From DASQFQ01 sp038327685 (GTDB taxonomy: Bacteria; Actinomycetota; Thermoleophilia; Solirubrobacterales; Solirubrobacteraceae): 7,345 nt of DNA. Under the pieces are notes generated by a model. It worked only from the letters and a program-made list of their open reading frames with translations. It searched no databases and was not told the DNA's origin. The stretch covers positions 1 to 7,345 of the forward strand of contig JBBQLH010000134.1 of assembly GCA_038327685.1 (NCBI GenBank), read 5' to 3'. A program made the position numbers and the translations under genes. Within the stretch, counting starts at the first letter, position 1. The number at the start of each line of letters is the position of its first letter. Positions 1 through 5,413 of the stretch are shown piece by piece.

Positions 1-621
1 GACCTTGCGGAAGTTGATGATCTCCTGCTTGACGTTGGAGATGTCGCGCACGACCTCGGCCTGCTCGTCCTCGAAGATGTCCTGCTCGATGCGCTCGAGC
101 TTGTTGCCCATCTTGCGCAGCATCGGGAACGAGGCGTCGACGGAGTCGTCGACGATCTTGTAGAGCAGGTAGCCCGCGCCCTTGGAGAACAGGCTCTCGC
201 GCAGCTCCTCGTTCGATCGCACGCGGTCGAACAGGTAGGAGATCGGCTGCAGGTGCTCGTTGGGGAGCGTGATCAGGTAGTCCGGGCCGACGAAGATGTC
301 GACCTCGGCGGCGTTGAGCCGCGCGACCGCCTTGTCGTAGCGCGGGAAGTGGAGCACGATGAACATGTAGTCGTCGTACTCGTCGACCTTCGGGCGCTGG
401 TTGCGCGAGAAGACGTCCTCGTAGTCGAGCGCGTGGAAGTCGAAGCGCTCCTCGAGCCACGCCTGGTCGGCCGGCCGCGGGCGCTCGATGTTGATCCAGC
501 GCAGCCCGGGCGCCTCGACGATCTCGGCGCGGGCCTCCTCGCGCTCAGGCGGGGAAGGGGCGGACTGCGCCCGCGAGCGCGCGCTGCGACGACCGATCCT
601 GGGCTTGGGCAGGTTCGGCAT
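1..621 (-). CDS. corA: CorA-family Mg2+/divalent cation transporter, N-terminal part (3' end outside window)
   Basis: The first 207 codons of an ORF that continues past the left edge. The translation resembles the cytoplasmic funnel domain of CorA channels. It has the opening strand GLRWINIE (about 39-46), then FHALDYEDVF (62-71), a conserved segment QRPKVDEYDDYMFIVLHF (75-92), VDIFVGPDYLITLPNEH (107-123) and a long charged helix, LRKMGNKLERIEQDIF (168-183), that corresponds to the stalk helix. CorA proteins form pentameric inner-membrane channels for Mg2+ or Co2+. The two membrane helices and the GMN signature would lie beyond the window, so ion selectivity cannot be judged. The start chosen is the ATG at 619-621. 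It has no convincing Shine-Dalgarno and is followed by about 30 Arg/Pro/Ser-rich residues before the conserved domain, so a later start is possible. The gene is transcribed away from the SAM riboswitch operon. Family assignment is firm; the exact substrate is not known. Confidence 0.88.
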   Translation of the reverse strand, partial: MPNLPKPRIGRRSARSRAQSAPSPPEREEARAEIVEAPGLRWINIERPRPADQAWLEERFDFHALDYEDVFSRNQRPKVDEYDDYMFIVLHFPRYDKAVARLNAAEVDIFVGPDYLITLPNEHLQPISYLFDRVRSNEELRESLFSKGAGYLLYKIVDDSVDASFPMLRKMGNKLERIEQDIFEDEQAEVVRDISNVKQEIINFRKV

Positions 622-699
622 GGCGCGGACTGAGCGGATCGTCGGTCGCCGGCATCGTCCGGGAGATCTTACGGTAGGCTGTGGATCACATAGCAGTAC

Positions 700-813
700 G
701 CATCCAGAGGGGGGGAGGGACTGGCCCTGTGAACCCCCGCCAACCACTCCGTCGCCCGCGGCGGAAACGGTGGCAATTCCAATCAGGCCCCAAGACGATG
801 GCCTGGGAGATGC
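700..813 (+). promoter_or_regulatory. SAM-I (S-box) riboswitch
   Basis: All hallmark parts of the SAM-I aptamer are present in order. P1 forms between GCATC (700-704) and GATGC (809-813). The conserved GAGGGACTGGCCC lies at 715-727, followed by TGTGAACCCCC (728-738) and GCCAACC (739-745). P2 pairs the G-run near 709-714 with CCCCC. P3 is closed by CCAC (744-747) and GTGG (770-773). The conserved GGCAATTCC lies at 772-780, and P4 is CAGGCC (784-789) with GGCCTG (800-805). In this family SAM binding normally lowers expression of methionine, cysteine or SAM-synthesis genes. The only gene just downstream is the threonine-synthase-like CDS at 876, with its sulfur-carrier partner. I see no run of T after a strong hairpin, which favours control of translation over transcription termination. 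Confidence 0.93.
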
Positions 814-873
814 GGTGAAGGGCACGCTCCCCGGCAACGCCACCACCGCCTCCACCCGGGCGGAGGATTCACC
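814..873 (+). promoter_or_regulatory. Probable translational expression platform and ribosome binding site
   Basis: Between the aptamer and the ATG at 876 there is a strong Shine-Dalgarno, GGAGG (862-866), nine bases before the start codon. It can pair with CCTCC (849-853) across an eight-base loop, which would hide it. The whole segment can be closed by GGTGAA (814-819) with TTCACC (868-873). This helix can extend past one mismatch into ATG (810-812) with CAT (875-877), which overlaps the 3' strand of P1 and the start codon. These pairings are read directly from the sequence. Which fold belongs to the SAM-bound state is an inference I cannot settle by eye. Confidence 0.55.
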
Positions 874-875
874 AC

Positions 876-2117
876 ATGCCGGCAGATGCCCTGAAGTGCA
901 AGGAGTGCCAGACCACCTATCCCCTCGAGGCGCGCTACGTCTGCGATCGCTGTTTTGGTCCGCTCGAGGTCGCCTACTCGCCGCCGGGCTCGAGCGCCGA
1001 GGAGCTCAAGCGCCGCATCCAGGCCGGGCCGCACACGCTCTGGCGCTACGCCGACTTCCTGCCGATTGACTCCCACCCACCCACCGCGCGCTCCGCGCTG
1101 CCGACGGGCTGGACGCCGCTCGTGCGCGCCGACCGCCTCGCCGAGCGCCTCGGCCTCGCTGAGCTGTGGGTCAAGAACGAGACGGCCAACCCCACGCACT
1201 CCTTCAAGGATCGGGTCGTCTCCGTCGCGCTCGCTCGTGCCCAGGAGCTCGGCTTCCGGACGATCGCGTGTGCCTCGACCGGCAACCTCGCCAACGCCGT
1301 GGCGGCGCACTCCGCCGCCGCCGGGCTGCCCGCCTACGTGTTGATCCCGGCCGACCTCGAGGAGGCCAAGATCCTCGCCACCGGCGCCTACGGCGCCAAC
1401 GTGGTCGCGGTAAAGGGCAACTACGACGCCGTCAACCGGCTCTGCACGGAGCTCGCGGGCGACCGCGCCGACTGGGCGTTCGTCAACGTCAACGTGCGGC
1501 CCTACTACGCCGAGGGCTCGAAGACGCTGGGCTTCGAGGTCGCCGAGCAGCTCGGCTGGCAGCTGCCCGACCGCGTCGTCGCGCCGGTCGCCTCCGGCTC
1601 GCTGTTCACGAAAATCGCGCGCGCGTTCGAGGAGTGGATCGAGTGCGGGCTGCTCGACGGCGAGCTGCCGCGCATGAACGGCGCCCAGCCCACCGGCTGC
1701 TCGCCGGTCGCCCAGGCCTTCGAGGCCGGCACGTCGGTCTGCCGCCCCGTCAAGCCCGACACGATCGCCAAGTCGCTGGCGATCGGCAACCCCGCCGACG
1801 GCCCCTACGCCGTCGAGCTCGCCCAGAAGACGGGCGGCGGCGTCGACGCGGTCACCGACGACGAGATCCGCGCGGGCATCCGCCTGCTGGCCGAGACGAC
1901 CGGCATCTTCACCGAGACCGCGGGCGGCGTGACCACGGCCACGCTCGCCAAGCTCGCGGCGCGCGGGGACATCGACCCGTCCGAGCGCGTCGTGCTCTGC
2001 ATCACGGGCGACGGCCTGAAGACGATCGACGCCGTCCGGGACACGTTCGAGGTCGCCGAGATCGAGCCCAGCGTCGACGCCTTCGACGCGAAGTTCGCGA
2101 CGCAGGCGATCGCCTGA
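876..2117 (+). CDS. metM: Threonine-synthase-like PLP enzyme, probable O-phosphohomoserine-dependent homocysteine synthase (MetM type)
   Basis: A 413-residue fold-type II PLP enzyme. It starts with a zinc ribbon (C8, C11, C23, C26; CKEC...CDRCFGPLEVAY). The catalytic domain has the Schiff-base lysine K111 in THSFKDR, the cofactor loop ASTGN (133-137), APVASGSLFTKI around residue 240 and a C-terminal ITGDGLK loop. By similarity alone it would be called threonine synthase, which converts O-phosphohomoserine to threonine. Context argues otherwise. It sits behind a SAM-I riboswitch, and its TGA shares one base with the ATG of a CysO-like sulfur carrier. In Streptomyces a threonine-synthase homolog with this partner (MetM/MetO, from memory) makes homocysteine from O-phosphohomoserine using the thiocarboxylated carrier. 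The cytoplasmic product would feed methionine synthase. The start is fixed by GGAGG at 862-866. Enzyme family is certain; the homocysteine role is a strong inference, and a genuine threonine synthase cannot be excluded. Confidence 0.85.
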   Translation: MPADALKCKECQTTYPLEARYVCDRCFGPLEVAYSPPGSSAEELKRRIQAGPHTLWRYADFLPIDSHPPTARSALPTGWTPLVRADRLAERLGLAELWVKNETANPTHSFKDRVVSVALARAQELGFRTIACASTGNLANAVAAHSAAAGLPAYVLIPADLEEAKILATGAYGANVVAVKGNYDAVNRLCTELAGDRADWAFVNVNVRPYYAEGSKTLGFEVAEQLGWQLPDRVVAPVASGSLFTKIARAFEEWIECGLLDGELPRMNGAQPTGCSPVAQAFEAGTSVCRPVKPDTIAKSLAIGNPADGPYAVELAQKTGGGVDAVTDDEIRAGIRLLAETTGIFTETAGGVTTATLAKLAARGDIDPSERVVLCITGDGLKTIDAVRDTFEVAEIEPSVDAFDAKFATQAIA

Positions 2118-2389
2118 TGGCGACGGTCAAGCTCCCGACCCAGCTGCGCGACGCCGCCGGCGGCGCCACCGAGGCGAACGCGCCCGGCGGCACGGTCGGC
2201 GAGGTGCTCGAGGCGCTCTACGCCGAGCACGGCGAGCTGCGCGACCGGATCTCGGACTCCGACGGCGGGCTGCGTCGCTTCGTCAACGTCTACTTGCGCG
2301 GCGAGGACATCCGCTTCCTCGACGGCCTCGACACCCAGGTCGGCGAGTCCGACGAGGTCACGATCCTCCCGGCCGTCGCGGGCGGCTGA
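2117..2389 (+). CDS. metO: Sulfur carrier protein, ThiS/MoaD/CysO family (MetO type)
   Basis: A 90-residue beta-grasp protein that closely resembles mycobacterial CysO. It opens with ATVKLPTQLR, has a central RRFVNVYLRGEDIRF (53-67), and ends in TILPAVAGG with an exposed Gly-Gly. In this family the terminal glycine is adenylated by an E1-like enzyme such as MoeZ and converted to a thiocarboxylate, which then donates sulfide to a PLP enzyme. No maturation is needed to expose the diglycine here. The ATG shares its A with the TGA of the preceding gene (TGATG), and there is no separate strong ribosome binding site, so translational coupling is likely and the two products are probably partners. 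The activating enzyme and any JAMM protease are not in the window. A role as the cysteine-forming CysO is the main alternative, but the partner gene is threonine-synthase-like, not CysM-like. Confidence 0.88.
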   Translation: MATVKLPTQLRDAAGGATEANAPGGTVGEVLEALYAEHGELRDRISDSDGGLRRFVNVYLRGEDIRFLDGLDTQVGESDEVTILPAVAGG

Positions 2390-2397
2390 GCGGCTGA
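2382..2397 (+). repeat. Eight-base tandem duplication at the metO/sulfotransferase junction
   Basis: GCGGCTGA occurs twice in direct succession (2382-2389 and 2390-2397). The first copy contains the metO stop codon. The second contains the CTG proposed as the sulfotransferase start. The repeat may be a slippage event that reshaped the gene boundary, or chance in GC-rich sequence. Confidence 0.8.
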
Positions 2398-3506
2398 GCC
2401 CCGGCCTCTACTTCCTCCACATCCCGAAGACCGCCGGGTCCTCGCTGATCCGCCTGCTCGAGGACGCCTTCCCGGCCGGGGCGGTCGCGCCGCAGCGCCA
2501 TGTCGAGGAGTACGCGCCCGAAGCGGTGCGGCGCTACGAGGTGATCGCGGGGCACCACGGGATCCTTCCGCTGGGCGCGCCGGACGCGCTCCTTCCGGTC
2601 GTCACCGTCCTCCGCGAGCCCGCGGCGCGCGCGTGGTCTCACTACCGGGCGGTGCCCTGGCCGGCGGAGCCGCTCGCGTTCGCCGACTTCCTCGACCATC
2701 CGGTCTACGGCTGGGCCGCGCGGGACTACCAGGCGTGCTGGCTCGGCGTGCCGCCGGCGCCCGGCGAGGCGCGCTGGAAGCCGGCGGCCGGCGCCGCGCT
2801 GCCGGCGCCGCCCGACGTGCTCGCCCTGCACCATGCCGACCTCGCCTGCAGCGCTTGCCGGACGCTCGAGCGGTGCGGGCTGGCGGGGACCGTGGAGCGC
2901 ATCGACGACTTCGTCGAGGCGCTCGGCCGCCTGCTCGGGCGGCGGCTGCCGCCAGTCCCGCGCATCAACGTCGGGCCGCCCGGGATCGCGGCGCCGGAGC
3001 GCGAGGCGGCGGCCGCTCGCAGCCGCAGCCCGCTCGACGTCGCGCTCCACGAGCGGGCCGGTGATGCGCTCGACCGCGCGCTGACGACCCTCCCGGCGCT
3101 GCCGGAGGAGGCGCCGGGCGCACTCCCCTACCGCCAGACGATGGAGCAGCCGCTGTGCGGGACGGGCTGGCACGCCCGGGTTCACACCGCCGAGGCGGGC
3201 TGGCACCGGTGGACCGGCCCCGGCCTGCGCTCGGACGTGCGGTTGCCGGTGCGGCTCGCGGGCGCCGCTCGGCTCGCGCTCGCGATCGTGTCCGCCTGCG
3301 ACGACGATGCGGTCCGCTCACTCCGCTTGACGGTGCAGGGGCGGCACGTCGCGCACGTCCTGGAGCCACGCCCGATCGGGGTCGCGGCCGTGGCCGACGT
3401 CGAGCTCGACGCGCGCTCGCCGCTCACCGTCGAGCTCGAGGTCGCGCACACGCGCGGCCATCCAGAGCCCGCCGGGCTCGCGATCGGGGAGATCGCGCTG
3501 AGCTAA
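2394..3506 (+). CDS. PAPS-dependent sulfotransferase family protein with C-terminal beta-rich domain (start uncertain, possibly CTG)
   Basis: The frame encodes the 5'-phosphosulfate loop FLHIPKTAGSS (residues 7-17 counted from CTG 2394). The 3'-phosphate-binding motif VLREPAARAWSHY follows near 72-84, as in Sulfotransfer_2-type enzymes that move sulfate from PAPS to a sugar or other hydroxyl. From about residue 250 a separate Trp/Gly-rich region begins (GTGWH, then WHRWTGPG), continuing as alternating beta strands. It resembles accessory domains seen on glycosyltransferases and sulfotransferases of surface polysaccharide pathways. The first GTG in frame is at 2526 and would remove the PAPS loop. 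Between the metO stop and that loop there is no ATG, GTG or TTG in frame. CTG at 2394, five bases after the metO stop, is the only plausible near-cognate start. No signal peptide or membrane helix is visible. The acceptor is unknown. The 3' end overlaps the opposing zinc-ribbon gene by four bases. Confidence 0.75.
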   Translation: MSPGLYFLHIPKTAGSSLIRLLEDAFPAGAVAPQRHVEEYAPEAVRRYEVIAGHHGILPLGAPDALLPVVTVLREPAARAWSHYRAVPWPAEPLAFADFLDHPVYGWAARDYQACWLGVPPAPGEARWKPAAGAALPAPPDVLALHHADLACSACRTLERCGLAGTVERIDDFVEALGRLLGRRLPPVPRINVGPPGIAAPEREAAAARSRSPLDVALHERAGDALDRALTTLPALPEEAPGALPYRQTMEQPLCGTGWHARVHTAEAGWHRWTGPGLRSDVRLPVRLAGAARLALAIVSACDDDAVRSLRLTVQGRHVAHVLEPRPIGVAAVADVELDARSPLTVELEVAHTRGHPEPAGLAIGEIALS

Positions 3507-3832
3507 GCGGCGCGCGGCAGGCGGCGCAGCGGGCGCGGCGCGAAGTCGTCAGGCCCCACGAGGTCGAGCGCGAGCGCGGCCTGGAGGCAGGCGATGAGCG
3601 TCTCCATCGCCTCGGCGACCTGGTCCTCGTAGGCACACTGGATCTCCTCGCGGCCGGCCGTCTGGAGGCGGTCGAGCTCCTTCATGTCGGCCTTGGAGAA
3701 GGTTGCCTGCATCCAGGCGAGGCACTCGGGGCACCGCAGGTCGACGATCACCTCGTCCTCGCCGTGCGGCTCCCACCGGAGCGGCTGGAGGAGATGCGAT
3801 CCACAGCTAGGGCACATGCTGAGGACGGCCAT
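3503..3832 (-). CDS. Small zinc-ribbon protein of unknown function
   Basis: A 109-residue protein with a rubredoxin-like or zinc-ribbon knuckle pair: CPSC (C7, C10) and CPEC (C34, C37), separated by a strand-rich stretch (HLLQPLRWEP...EDEVIVDLR). A charged, probably helical region follows (about 46-92: KADMKELDRLQ..., then EDQVAEAMETLIACLQAALALDL), and the tail is Pro/Arg-rich. This layout recalls small hypothetical proteins with an N-terminal CPxCG knuckle that I associate with Solirubrobacterales. No function is recognised; nucleic-acid or protein binding through the zinc site is possible. The start chosen is ATG at 3830-3832, with an alternative ATG five codons later at 3815-3817 directly before the first cysteine pair. 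Neither has a clear ribosome binding site. The gene lies 38 bases downstream of the tRNA-Arg on the same strand and could share its transcript. Its TAG overlaps the TAA of the converging sulfotransferase. Confidence 0.72.
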   Translation of the reverse strand: MAVLSMCPSCGSHLLQPLRWEPHGEDEVIVDLRCPECLAWMQATFSKADMKELDRLQTAGREEIQCAYEDQVAEAMETLIACLQAALALDLVGPDDFAPRPLRRLPRAA

Positions 3833-3870
3833 GCTGCGCGACGCTACGGCGGTAACCGGACGGAACCGCA

Positions 3871-3943
3871 CGCGCCCGGCAGGATTCGAACCTGCGACTT
3901 CTGCCTCCGGAGGGCAGCGCTCTATCCACTGAGCTACGGGCGC
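3871..3943 (-). tRNA. tRNA-Arg (anticodon CCG)
   Basis: The reverse strand folds into a full cloverleaf of 73 bases. The acceptor stem is GCGCCCG/CGGGCGC (3937-3943 with 3872-3878), and the D arm is GCTC AGTGGATA GAGC. The anticodon stem CTGCC/GGCAG carries the loop CTCCGGA, giving anticodon CCG, which reads CGG. The variable loop is short, and the T arm is GCAGG TTCGAAT CCTGC. The discriminator base is G. The 3' CCA is not encoded, since TGC follows, so a CCA-adding enzyme must complete it. No intron or defect is seen. Confidence 0.97.
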
Positions 3944-3972
3944 TGGGGCTGCCGGGAGCTTAGCGTTGGGGT

Positions 3973-4461
3973 ATGCGCCTCGCGATCATCTCCGACACCC
4001 ACATGCCCCGCGGCAACCGCGCCCTGCCGGCGGCCTGCCTGGCCGAGCTGCGAGGCGCCGACGCGATCCTGCACGCCGGCGACCTCATGCGGCTCGAGGT
4101 GCTGCGGATGCTCGAGGCGCTCGGGCCGCCGGTGCACGGGATTCACGGCAACGTCGACGATGACGTGCTGTGCCGCATGCTGCCCACGGCCCGCGTCGTC
4201 GACGCGGCAGGCGCGCGGATCGCGATGATCCACGACGCCGGCCAGCGGACCGGGCGGCTGGCGCGGATGCGCGCGCGCTTCAAGGACGCCGACGCGGTCG
4301 TCTTCGGCCACTCGCACCTGCCGCTGCACGAGCAGGCCGCGGACGGCTTTCAGATCTTCAACCCGGGCTCGCCGACCGAGCGCCGGCAGGCGCCGACGCA
4401 CACGATGGGGATCGCGACGATCGAGGGCGGCCGCGTGCGCTTCGAGCTGATCTCCTTCTAG
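3973..4461 (+). CDS. YfcE-like metallophosphoesterase (calcineurin-like phosphodiesterase)
   Basis: A 162-residue single-domain enzyme with the whole metal-binding set of the MJ0936/YfcE family: SDTH (D8, H10), HAGD (D37), GNVDD (N60), IHD (H87), GHSH (H113, H115) and the later FNPGS (130-133). This group makes small dinuclear-metal phosphodiesterases that split model phosphodiesters; physiological substrates are generally unknown. The length is typical and no residue is missing. It starts 29 bases from the divergent tRNA-Arg gene, and the intervening TTGGGG is at best a weak ribosome binding site. The RNase Z gene begins 13 bases after its stop, suggesting an operon of phosphoesterase, RNase Z and glycosyltransferase. 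An RNA-related role is possible from this context but not shown. Confidence 0.9.
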   Translation: MRLAIISDTHMPRGNRALPAACLAELRGADAILHAGDLMRLEVLRMLEALGPPVHGIHGNVDDDVLCRMLPTARVVDAAGARIAMIHDAGQRTGRLARMRARFKDADAVVFGHSHLPLHEQAADGFQIFNPGSPTERRQAPTHTMGIATIEGGRVRFELISF

Positions 4462-4474
4462 GCTCGGCGAGGCC

Positions 4475-5413
4475 ATGGACCTGTCGCTCTTCTTCGCCGG
4501 CACCGCGGGCTCCGTGCCGACCGCGCGGCGCGGCCTGCCCGCGCTGCTGCTGCGCGCGGGCGGCGACCGGCTGCTGTTCGACTGCGGCGAGGGGACCCAG
4601 CAGCAGCTGATGCGCTCCGTCGGCCTGCCCGAGCTCGACGCGATCTTCATCACCCACTACCACCTCGACCACTGGCTCGGGATCCTCGGGACGCTCAAGA
4701 CGTTCGACCTGCGCGGGCGCGAGCGGCCGCTGACGATCTACGGCCCGCCCGGCCTCAAGGCGCTGCTCGACGCGATGCGCCCGGCCTGGGGGCGGGTCAC
4801 CTACCCGCTCGGGCTCGAGGAGCTCGACCCGCACGAGGAGGTCGCCTTCGACGGCTACGTCATCTCCCCGTTCCCGGTCGACCACCGCGTGCGCGCCTAC
4901 GGCTACGCCTTCGCCGAGCACGACCGCCCGGGCCGCTTCGACGCCGAAGAGGCCGAGCGGCTCGGGGTCGCGCCCGGGCCGGACTTCGGCCGCCTCCAGC
5001 ACGGCGAGACCGTCGGCGGCGTGCGCCCGGAGCAGGTCGTGGGGGAGCCCCGCCCCGGGCGGCGGATCGTGATCTCCGGCGACACGGCGCCCTGCCAGGC
5101 GACCGAGGTCTTCGCGCACCGCGCCGACCTGCTCGTGCACGAGGCAACGTTCCTCGACGACGAGCTCGCCCGCGCGCGCGAGACGGGCCACTCGACCGCG
5201 CGCCAGGCGGCCGAGATCGCCACCGCCGCCGAGGTGCGACTGCTCGCGCTCACGCACCTCTCCACGCGCTACTTCCCGCGCGACATCCGCGACGAGGCGC
5301 GCGCGGTGTTCCCGGACACGATCGTCCCGCGCGACTTCGATGCGATCGAGGTTCCCTTCCCCGAGCGCGGTGAGCCGCATCTCGTGAAGGAGGATGCTCC
5401 GGCACCGTCATGA
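4475..5413 (+). CDS. rnz: Ribonuclease Z (tRNA 3'-processing endonuclease)
   Basis: A 312-residue metallo-beta-lactamase-fold nuclease of the usual short-form length. It shows the GTQQQLM signature (40-46), the metal motif HYHLDHWLG (H61, H63, D65, H66), H137 in PVDHRV, D203 in ISGDTAPC, EATF (223-226), the GHST motif (H239) and H261 in THLSTRY. A flexible region between about 145 and 195 matches the substrate-gripping exosite segment in position. RNase Z cuts the 3' trailer from pre-tRNAs, especially those without an encoded CCA. The tRNA-Arg 530 bases away is such a tRNA. The ATG follows a weak GGCGAGG. The TGA overlaps the next start as ATGA, so the glycosyltransferase is probably coupled to it. 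Confidence 0.95.
   Translation: MDLSLFFAGTAGSVPTARRGLPALLLRAGGDRLLFDCGEGTQQQLMRSVGLPELDAIFITHYHLDHWLGILGTLKTFDLRGRERPLTIYGPPGLKALLDAMRPAWGRVTYPLGLEELDPHEEVAFDGYVISPFPVDHRVRAYGYAFAEHDRPGRFDAEEAERLGVAPGPDFGRLQHGETVGGVRPEQVVGEPRPGRRIVISGDTAPCQATEVFAHRADLLVHEATFLDDELARARETGHSTARQAAEIATAAEVRLLALTHLSTRYFPRDIRDEARAVFPDTIVPRDFDAIEVPFPERGEPHLVKEDAPAPS

Noticed and set aside
488..1310. Open frames on both strands covering the SAM riboswitch
   Set aside because: They run through the conserved aptamer and into opposite or wrong frames of metM; their products are Arg/Pro-rich with no motif.
2117..2389. A fused threonine-synthase-like plus carrier frame starting near 1166
   Set aside because: Upstream of 2117 it is the wrong frame of metM and Arg-rich. 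Only the part from ATG 2117 is a CysO-like protein.
2358..3206. Long reverse-strand open frame (282 codons) opposite the sulfotransferase
   Set aside because: Arg/Pro/Gly-rich composition with no recognisable motif, while the plus strand over the same bases has the PAPS loop and the 3'-phosphate motif. It is a high-GC shadow.
3503..3506. CTAA shared by the stop codons of the sulfotransferase and zinc-ribbon genes
   Set aside because: Tail-to-tail stop overlap is common in compact genomes and implies no special function, though it leaves no room for a separate terminator.
3869..3871. GTG start extending the zinc-ribbon protein by 13 codons
   Set aside because: It would begin on the last base of the tRNA and adds no conserved residues. 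The ATG at 3830-3832 is simpler.
4358..5380. Long reverse-strand open frame (340 codons) opposite RNase Z
   Set aside because: The plus strand shows every RNase Z metal ligand; the reverse product is Arg/Ala/Glu-rich without domains.
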